Positions 18,668-25,735 of a stretch of DNA of 25,735 nucleotides are shown piece by piece (the first letter of the stretch is position 1; the number at the start of each line of letters is the position of its first letter). The position numbers and the translations under genes are program-made. This DNA comes from Tubiluchus corallicola (Eukaryota > Priapulida > Priapulimorpha > Priapulimorphida > Tubiluchidae), in NCBI GenBank assembly GCA_030141605.1, contig JAQGDQ010001780.1, positions 1 through 25,735 of the forward strand. Direction: 5' to 3'. The notes under the pieces were generated by a model, which was not told where the DNA came from, did not search any database, and was given only the letters and a program-made list of their open reading frames with translations.

Positions 18668-19182
18668 ACTTACTAAATCTCCGCTAAATGCAGCTTGCTG
18701 TCAACTTCATGTTTTCAGAATAGAAAGACATACGTAAGTTGCATATGCATATGAATATGTAAATTGAAGATACCTACATAAAACAAATACATTACTTAAT
18801 ATACATAAGAAGCCAATAAAATTAATTATTTATTTAAAAAAAATCTAAGTAATTGGCTTAGATGTAGTAAAACGACAAGAAGATTAATACAGATAATTGA
18901 TTTTGCCAAACACACGTCTGTTTTCTACTGATGTAGGACTCTAGCTGTTTTATGCAAAGTAACTTGCAGCGAAGGAAAGTGACAGTTTAAGGCGTGCTAA
19001 GTTTATCAAAACGAAATAGCCAAAAGTAAGAATACCATGGCTGTTACAGCAGAATAAACTTTGCAGGTTCTACTGACCACGACTCTAACTCCCTGGTGAT
19101 GTTCGTCCTCTTCGCGACGTTTAAACCACTTTTAGTTTAATTGCTGCGTTGAATTTGTATTGATTTGCCCACACGTCTAAGA
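18668..19182. other. Unique arm DNA upstream of the right tRNA gene
   Basis: Inverted partner of 7818-8333. No gene was recognised. Confidence 0.55.
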
Positions 19183-20084
19183 GTGTTAACGTGACAGACT
19201 CCCGAGTACCGCAGGCACTTCTGCTCTTCTTTCTTTCACTCAGGCCTGTTGTGTGTCTGCCCTGCTTCTTAAGTCCTAATACTGTGTCAACGTGACAGAC
19301 TCCCCAATACCGCAGGCACTTCTGCTCTTCTTTCTTTCACTCAGGCCTGTTGTGTGTCTGCCCTGCTTCTTAAGTCCTAATACTGTGTCAACGTGACAGA
19401 CTCCCGAGTACCGCAGGCACTTCTGCCGTTCTTTCTTTCACTCAGGCCTGTTGTGTGTCTGCCCTGCTTCTTAAGTCCTAATACTGTGTCAACGTGACAG
19501 ACTCCCCAATACCGCAGGCACTTCTGCTCTTCTTTCTTTCACTCAGGCCTGTTGTGTGTCTGCCCTGCTTCTTAAGTCCTAATACTGTGTCAACGTGACA
19601 GACTCCCCAATACCGCAGGCACTTCTGCTCTTCTTTCTTTCACTCAGGCCTGTTGTGTGTCTGCCCTGCTTCTTAAGTCCTAATACTGTGTCAACGTGAC
19701 AGACTCCCGAGTACCGCAGGCACTTCTGCCGTTCTTTCTTTCACTCAGGCCTGTTGTGTGTCTGCCCTGCTTCTTAAGTCCTAATACTGTGTCAACGTGA
19801 CAGACTCCCCAATACCGCAGGCACTTCTGCTCTTCTTTCTTTCACTCAGGCCTGCTGTGTGTCTGCCGTGCTTCTTAAGTCCTAATACTGTGTCAACGTG
19901 ACAGACTCCCCAATACCGCAGGCACTTCTGCTCTTCTTTCTTTCACTCAGGCCTGCTGTGTGTCTGCCCTGCTTCTTAAGTCCCAATACTGTGTCAACGT
20001 GACAGACTCCCGAGTACTGCAGGCACTTCTGCTGTTCTTTCTTTCACTCAGGCCACAGTTTGCTGTGTTTCTCAAGTCCTAATA
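19183..20084 (-). repeat. 101-bp minisatellite, right array (9 units)
   Basis: Nine CTCAGGCC landmarks spaced 101 bp. The order of variants (TACCG/AATACCG, CTGCCC/CTGCCG, GCTCTT/GCCGTT) cannot be matched one to one with the left array beyond the end units. The terminal divergent unit next to unique DNA (20048-20084) corresponds to the first left unit. Confidence 0.97.
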
Positions 20085-20512
20085 CGGTGTGATCTTGTCG
20101 CATGAGCCAGACGCGTACGTATAAAACTCGCCGCGCGTACAATACATACGACGCGATTCTATGACACGTGATAGACGCATGTTTTAATCTCTATCGTAAG
20201 GAGGACGCAATAATTCTGGCCACTGAGATAGCTGGGATTAGGTCACGTGTTCACTTCGAAGAAGGAAAAGAACAGTGTTATCACCATGGCGACCTTTGTG
20301 GACTTGTGACAAAGTAAACGGGCAACAATGACATTGTTTAAACACTACGTGATTGTGAGACTGAATTTTATAAGTTTGTTGGTTTTTTTACAAATCATTC
20401 AATAGGAATTCAATGAACTAATCATTATGATCGGGACTTAAATTAATGGTGTCTTGATGTCAATTTTCATTTGGGTTTTTGACAATTTACAATCAGAAAA
20501 ATGATTACACAG
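20085..20512. other. Unique arm DNA, no gene seen
   Basis: Inverted partner of 6287-6714. Differences include an altered CGCGCG region near 20130. Confidence 0.55.
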
Positions 20513-20520
20513 AAATCGAT

Positions 20521-21168
20521 CAGGAGCGGAACTAGGGGGAGCGAGAGTGGGGGGGGGCGCCCCCCTGTCAAAATATGCGCCCCCCCACTGCAAAATCGGA
20601 CAAATATTTTTTGCAGTGAAAATTGCAGTTCGCATGTAATCATTTTCAATATGAATTAGAATTAGGTAAAAAAAAATGTTTGGTAGCTTCAGTGTGCGTG
20701 CAGACAAAACTCAGTGTGCATAGAGGTGCCTATCACAGTGTAGGCCTACAGGGACCACACACAGTCACAGGCTCTACACACAGGCCAACACAGCTATAGG
20801 ATGCTGGTGTGGTAGCGGTACCATGCTGAAATTTGAGACTTTTTGAACACTTTAGACTTTTTTGTCCAAGGAAGTATAGTTCCACATTATTTCCTGCGTA
20901 TTATTTTCTTAAAACTTGTGTGTGAAAAATTTCTGTAAATAACAATTTAGTTAGAGGCACATTAATAACGTTAGGTTAACAGAGAGTTAATTTTCTCATT
21001 ATTGCTCTCTCCGCTACGCCGTCCTACACACATGCTAATTATATGCCTGCATGCAGTATAAAAGGCGTTAAAATTGGCTTAACCATTATTTAACCACTTC
21101 GGATACCTCGCCCCCCCCAGAAAATTTTTCCGCCCCCCCCCTGCTTGCCACATCTAGTTCCAGCCCTG
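20521..21168 (-). mobile_element. hAT-type MITE, right-arm copy
   Basis: 648 bp, bounded by the same 8-bp duplication seen in reverse (AAATCGAT at 20513-20520 and 21169-21176). Ends are CAGGAGCGGAACTAG and, reversed, CAGGGCTGGAACTAG. It differs from the left copy mostly in the lengths of G/C runs. The frames at 20438-20707 and 20467-20649 run through its end and are not genes. Confidence 0.88.
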
Positions 21169-21276
21169 AAATCGATGAAGTAAACTGATTTCTATTTTAT
21201 GAAGGAATAAATAACTTTGCCAAGACGGTTTTGATTTCTGTTGTAAAATTTATAGCGTTCTATACCAGGGTAATAT

Positions 21277-22714
21277 ATACTACGTTGCCAGTCTATCTGC
21301 AAAGATAGCACACGTCGTAAGAAATACTAAGCAGACGGAGAATAAACTATAATACGTTGCCAGTCTATCTGCAAAGATAGCACACATCGTAAGAAATACT
21401 AAGCAGACGGAGAATAAACTATACTACGTTGCCAGTCTATCTGCAAAGATAGCACACGTCGTAAGAAATACTAAGCAGGCGGAGAATAAACTATACTACG
21501 TTGCCAGTCTATCTGCAAAGATAGCACACGTCGTAAGAAATACTAAGCAGACGGAGAATAAACTATACTACGTTGCCAGTCTATCTGCAAAGATAGCACA
21601 CATCGTAAGAAATACTAAGCAGACGGAGAATAAACTATACTACGTTGCCAGTCTATCTGCAAAGATAGCACACATCGTAAGAAATACTAAGCAGACGGAG
21701 AATAAACTATACTACGTTGCCAGTCTATCTGCAAAGATAGCACACGTCGTAAGAAATACTAAGCAGACGGAGAATAAACTATACTACGTTGCCAGTCTAT
21801 CTGCAAAGATAGCACACGTCGTAAGAAATACTAAGCAGACGGAGAATAAACTATACTACGTTGCCAGTCTATCTGCAAAGATAGCACACATCGTAAGAAA
21901 TACTAAGCAGACGGAGAATAAACTATACTACGTTGCCAGTCTATCTGCAAAGATAGCACACATCGTAAGAAATACTAAGCAGACGGAGAATAAACTATAC
22001 TACGTTGCCAGTCTATCTGCAAAGATAGCACACGTCGTAAGAAATACTAAGCAGACGGAGAATAAACTATACTACGTTGCCAGTCTATCTGCAAAGATAG
22101 CACACGTCGTAAGAAATACTAAGCAGACGGAGAATAAACTATACTACGTTGCCAGTCTATCTGCAAAGATAGCACACGTCGTAAGAAATACTAAGCAGAC
22201 GGAGAATAAACTATACTACGTTGCCAGTCTATCTGCAAAGATAGCACACGTCGTAAGAAATACTAAGCAGACGGAGAATAAACTATACTACGTTGCCAGT
22301 CTATCTGCAAAGATAGCACACATCGTAAGAAATACTAAGCAGACGGAGAATAAACTATACTACGTTGCCAGTCTATCTGCAAAGATAGCACACGTCGTAA
22401 GAAATACTAAGCAGACGGAGAATAAACTATACTACGTTGCCAGTCTATCTGCAAAGATAGCACACGTCGTAAGAAATACTAAGCAGACGGAGAATAAACT
22501 ATACTACGTTGCCAGTCTATCTGCAAAGATAGCACACGTCGTAAGAAATACTAAGCAGACGGAGAATAAACTATACTACGTTGCCAGTCTATCTGCAAAG
22601 ATAGCACACGTCGTAAGAAATACTAAGCAGACGGAGAATAAACTATACTACGTTGCCAGTCTATCTGCAAAGATAGCACACGTCGTAAGAAATACTAAGC
22701 AGACGGAGAATAAA
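21277..22714 (-). repeat. 72-bp tandem satellite, right array (20 units)
   Basis: Twenty 72-bp units (1438 bp) in the opposite orientation to the left array, with CACGTCG/CACATCG alternation. The CCAAAACCAACAAAAC inserts and the short unit of the left array are absent. Confidence 0.97.
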
Positions 22715-23165
22715 CAAACTTGACCTAGCACTAGCGCATAGTAGCACTATAAGAGTCAAAATTAGCTAACAAAAATTAGGAACAGGAAATGCCAAGTTTG
22801 TTTAAATAAACCTTCTTTTGTTTTTAATCTTCAGGCATCAAAACACTTGTGAATGTAGCTAATAACTTGTAAAGTAGAGATGTTTTTGTTGTCGAGAGTC
22901 TACCTGATGAAAAAATATGGCGAAATAAAGTTCTCATAACTTTTCAGCAATATTTTTCAAAAAACTCAACGCGTTGTTCGTCTAACGGCATATCTTTGTA
23001 TCACAACAGTATGGATAGTTTTATACTTTATTTATTCAAATACTTTGAGGCAGTATTAGAATTTCAAAGACAGAGAAAATCTGGCATGCAGCACTTAAAA
23101 AGCTTAAAAGCTTAAAAGTCTTGTTCTTAAAAAGGTGCCAGTAACACATAATACATATAATACAC
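22715..23165. other. Unique arm DNA, no gene seen
   Basis: Inverted partner of 3286-3780, about 40 bp shorter because of a deletion near 22764 relative to the left (TTTTTAATTGATAATAGCA region). Confidence 0.55.
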
Positions 23166-23191
23166 ATTAGTACTACGATTAAATGTACAAG
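23166..23191 (-). repeat. 26-bp microsatellite-boundary motif, copy c
   Basis: Reverse complement of copy b, at the same boundary between unique DNA and microsatellite. It is followed by an AT run. Confidence 0.85.
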
Positions 23192-23381
23192 CATATGTAT
23201 ATATATATATATATACAAACAAAAAAAAAAAAAAAAAAAAATATGTATGTATGTATGTATATATATATATATATATATACATACATACATACATACATAC
23301 ATACATACATACATACACACGCACGCACGCACGCACACACACACACACACACGCACACACACACACACATATATATATATT
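23192..23381. repeat. Compound microsatellite: AT, A21, TATG, AT, ATAC, CA
   Basis: The order is an AT run (about 23200-23215), 21 consecutive A (23221-23241), a short TATG run, an AT run, ATAC (about 23277-23316), CGCA, CA (to about 23368) and AT. The left arm has no poly(A) and a longer tetramer. Confidence 0.95.
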
Positions 23382-23407
23382 CTTGTACATTTAATCGTAG
23401 TACTAAT
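23382..23407 (+). repeat. 26-bp microsatellite-boundary motif, copy d
   Basis: In the same orientation as copy a of the left arm, although the arms are inverted. It shares with copy a the CA array on the 5' side and a long 3' match (TATAATATAATATATGTTATC and on), so this sub-block is flipped in one arm. Confidence 0.85.
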
Positions 23408-23908
23408 GTGTGTATAATATAATATATGTTATCTATAATATAATATGATATGATATGATATGATATGATGTGATATGACATGACATTACATCACACAACA
23501 TAACATAACATAACATCACAGCACATAACATCACATCACATCACATAACGTAACGTAACGTAACGTAACGTAACACAACACAACACAACACAACACAACA
23601 TAACATAACATAACATAACATAACATAACATAACATAACATAACATAACATAACATAACATAACATAACATAACATAACATAACATAGCATAACATAACA
23701 TAACATAACATAACATAACATAACATAACATAACATAACATAACATAACATAACATAACATAACATAACATAACATAACATAACATAACATAACATAACA
23801 TAACATAACATAACATAACATAACATAATGTATATATATATATTATGTTATGTTATGTTATGTTATGTTATGTTATGTTATGTTATGTTATATATATATA
23901 TATATACA
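23408..23908. repeat. Pentanucleotide block with TAACA/TGTTA inverted junction
   Basis: AATAT changes to GATAT (about 23446-23475), a mixed CATGA/CATCA part, TAACG (about 23547-23572), ACACA (about 23573-23596) and TAACA (about 23597-23829). After a TATATATATATA loop the array flips to TGTTA (23843-23890), then an AT run touches the 1-kb element. The left arm lacks this block. Confidence 0.95.
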
Positions 23909-24899
23909 GCAAGCATACAAAGAGTTTAATAGTTTACAATAAAGTATTACGATATAGATTTCAATTTTATTTCGCCTGTGAACCATAGCCTAATGGGTTG
24001 TGGAAAATAATCTGAACGTGCATTTTAACTGATTTACTTTCAGTTATAACTATGGATAGAAAAAGTCCTCACTGAAAATTATAAATAATTACGTTTTTTA
24101 GGATAAAAGTCTCATTGTGAGCTAGTTCAGAATAGACTTCAAGTTTCCCAGGAGTAATGGTGATAATCATTCATGCATCTTTAGTTGCTTGCTGTTTAGT
24201 ACGACGAAACTGTCTTAACATTGATTATAAAGTCATTCACTTCCACTAACAGCTGTGAATAAGAAAAACCCTTGAGGATTACGATAAACATTTCTGTTTG
24301 AAGCACACCTCACGGTTTCAACGGGTTTCATGCTATCTGTATATATACACAGCTGTCCATCTCGTTACGAAATAGTTGCCGATGTATTGATCAAAATTGC
24401 TCGTTAAGAGCACACCTCTTCATGAGATGAACATATTCAAGCATCTAATGTGGGCAGATAGTTGTTAACATGATTGAGTGTGAATTGTGGATAAACACGC
24501 AAGAATAACGTAGAGTAGGCTCTATTGCCATTATGCAGGCTCTTCACCTGAGATGAAAAATTTATTTAATAGTGAAAGAGATCAGAAAACGTTTTCAAAG
24601 ATATAAAAATTTCAGTAGCCAGTCTGGGTTCTTAAATTGTTTAGGGTTCTCATTGAATTCTCCCAGTGAATCCCGACTTCCTGGCGGTATAAACAGTAGT
24701 GCAGACACTAATTAATGTGACAGCCATTTTAAAGGATCAATTCTTTTGATGTTATTATCCATTATATATATAATGGATAATAACACCAAAATTATTTATT
24801 TTTACCCTAAAAAATGTAATTATTTATAATTTTCAGTGAGGAATTTTTCTTTCCATAGTTATATCTGAAAGTAAACTCTTAAACTCTTTGTATGCTTGC
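23909..24899 (-). mobile_element. Non-autonomous inverted-repeat element, right copy, both ends present (991 bp)
   Basis: Both ends carry GCAAGCATACAAAGAGTTTA in inverted orientation. A second, subterminal inverted block (TTACTTTCAG, TATAACTATGGA, TCCTCACTGAAAATTATAAA) lies next to the outer terminus and about 130 bp in from the inner one. The stretch after the inner terminus (about 23937-24020) has no equivalent in the left arm. Both ends abut TA runs followed by pentamer arrays. There is no ORF. Terminal plus displaced subterminal inverted repeats fit a MITE or fold-back derivative; the superfamily is unknown. Confidence 0.75.
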
Positions 24900-25686
24900 T
24901 ATATATATATATATATATATATATATTGCTATTATATTATATTATATTGTATTGTATTGTATTGTATTGTATTGTATTGTATTGTATTGTATTGTATTGT
25001 ATTGTATTGTATTGTATTGTATTGTATTGTATTGTATTGTATTGTATTGTATTGTATTGCATTGCATTGCATTGCATTGCATTGCATTGTATTGTATGGC
25101 ATTGCATTGCATTGCATTGCATTGCATTGCATTGTATTGTATTGTATTGTGTTGTGTTGTGTTGTGTTGTGTTGTGTTGTGTTGTGCGTTGCGTTGTATT
25201 GTATTGTATTGTATTGTATTGTATTGTATTGTATTGTATTGTATTGTATTGTATTGTATTGTATTGTATTGTATTGTATTGTATTGTATTGTATTGTATT
25301 GTATTGTATTGTATTGTATTGTATAGTATAGTATAGTATAGTATAGTATAGTATAGTATAGTATAGTATAGTATAGTATAGTATAGTATAGTATAGTATA
25401 GTATAGTATAGTATAGTATAGTATAGTATTGTATTGTATAGTATAGTATAGTATTGTACCATACCATACCGTACTGTACCGTACCATACTATATTATATT
25501 ATGTTATGTTATGTCATGTCATGTCATGTCATGTCATGTCATGTCATGTCACGTCATGTCATGTCATGTCATGTCATGTCATGTCATGTCATGTCATGTC
25601 ATATCATGTCATGTCATGTCACGTCACGTCATGTCATGTCATGTCATGTCATATCATATCATATCATATCATATCATATTATATTA
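24900..25686. repeat. Pentanucleotide satellite, right flank
   Basis: Outward from the element terminus: AT run; TATTA; TATTG (about 24946-25057); CATTG (about 25057-25088); mixed; CATTG; TATTG; TGTTG (about 25148-25186); TATTG (about 25195-25322); TATAG (about 25322-25428 and 25437-25453); CCATA/CCGTA mix; ATGTC (about 25512-25650); ATATC (about 25650-25680). Frames of up to 181 codons here are pure repeat translation. Confidence 0.97.
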
Positions 25687-25688
25687 TA

Positions 25689-25714
25689 ATTAGTACTACG
25701 ATTAAATGTACAAG
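25689..25714 (-). repeat. 26-bp microsatellite-boundary motif, copy e
   Basis: Identical reverse-complement copy, with pentamers (ATATC, ATGTC) on one side and a GT/CA run starting at 25716 on the other. This is the same CA-motif-pentamer order as copies a and d. The window ends in the CA run. Confidence 0.85.
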
Positions 25715-25735
25715 CATGTGTGTGTGTGTTTGTTA

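Larger units (their letters stand above)
16197..25087 (-). repeat. Right arm of the giant imperfect palindrome
   Basis: This is the reverse complement of the left arm, with these differences: 20 against 23 units of the 72-bp satellite; 9 against 11 units of the 101-bp minisatellite; a ~47-52-bp shorter fold-back element A; a 12-bp in-frame difference in the weak ORF; a 3-bp difference in the pseudogene repeat; an extra poly(A) tract; an extra ~450-bp pentamer block; and a full rather than truncated inverted-repeat element. The inner edge pairs 16197 with 10856. Confidence 0.93.

Noticed and set aside
24888-25487. Open frames of up to 181 codons in the pentamer arrays, and similar ones at 83-457, 1281-2031, 23531-23826 and 25454-25693
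   Set aside because: They are translations of period-5 DNA (YNTIQ, CIVLY, MLCYV type strings) open in several frames on both strands. Nothing marks them as genes.
1-25735. Telomeric repeat, rRNA, or Helitron signatures
   Set aside because: No TTAGGG-type tandem array, no rRNA-like sequence and no convincing TC...CTRR hairpin end was seen.

Overview
The window looks like non-coding nuclear DNA from an animal. It holds nuclear-type tRNA-Ala genes with internal A and B boxes and a T-run terminator, non-autonomous DNA transposons, and very dense satellite DNA. It has no intact protein gene, operon, rRNA or CRISPR array. The heavy CA, TATG and pentanucleotide content and the GTAGGCCTA-type words (near 6047 and 10671) suggest a marine invertebrate, possibly a mollusc, but this is a guess and no marker gene fixes the species.

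The dominant structure is one very large imperfect palindrome. The left arm (about 2020-10856, extending through pentamer satellite to about 1838) is repeated in reverse complement at about 16197-24899 (extending to about 25087). The two are separated by a spacer of about 5.3 kb. From outside to inside each arm carries: pentanucleotide satellite; a ~1 kb inverted-repeat mobile element; a CA/TATG/AT microsatellite block bounded by an identical 26-bp motif; unique DNA; a 72-bp satellite (23 units left, 20 right); a hAT-type MITE with a perfect 8-bp target duplication; a 101-bp minisatellite (11 units left, 9 right); a tRNA-Ala(TGC) gene; weak and decayed coding-like sequence; and two copies of a fold-back element whose inverted repeats are built from ~20-bp subrepeats and which duplicate TA.

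The spacer holds a 2.4-kb minisatellite of mixed 30- and 34-bp units (10857-13275), which begins inside the left copy of a fold-back element. It also holds a 23/24-bp minisatellite (14337-14622), a hAT-like terminal fragment, and otherwise featureless DNA. The left flank (1-2000) is pentamer satellite around an 810-nt stretch with no G on the + strand. The right flank is a run of homogenised pentamer variants.

The only clear functional genes are the two identical tRNA-Ala genes, one per arm, both transcribed towards the spacer. The rest reads as a cluster of mobile elements and satellites. Several of the satellites start at, or abut, the ends of specific mobile elements. The palindrome could be a real inverted duplication or two haplotypes joined head to head by an assembler; the sequence alone does not decide.
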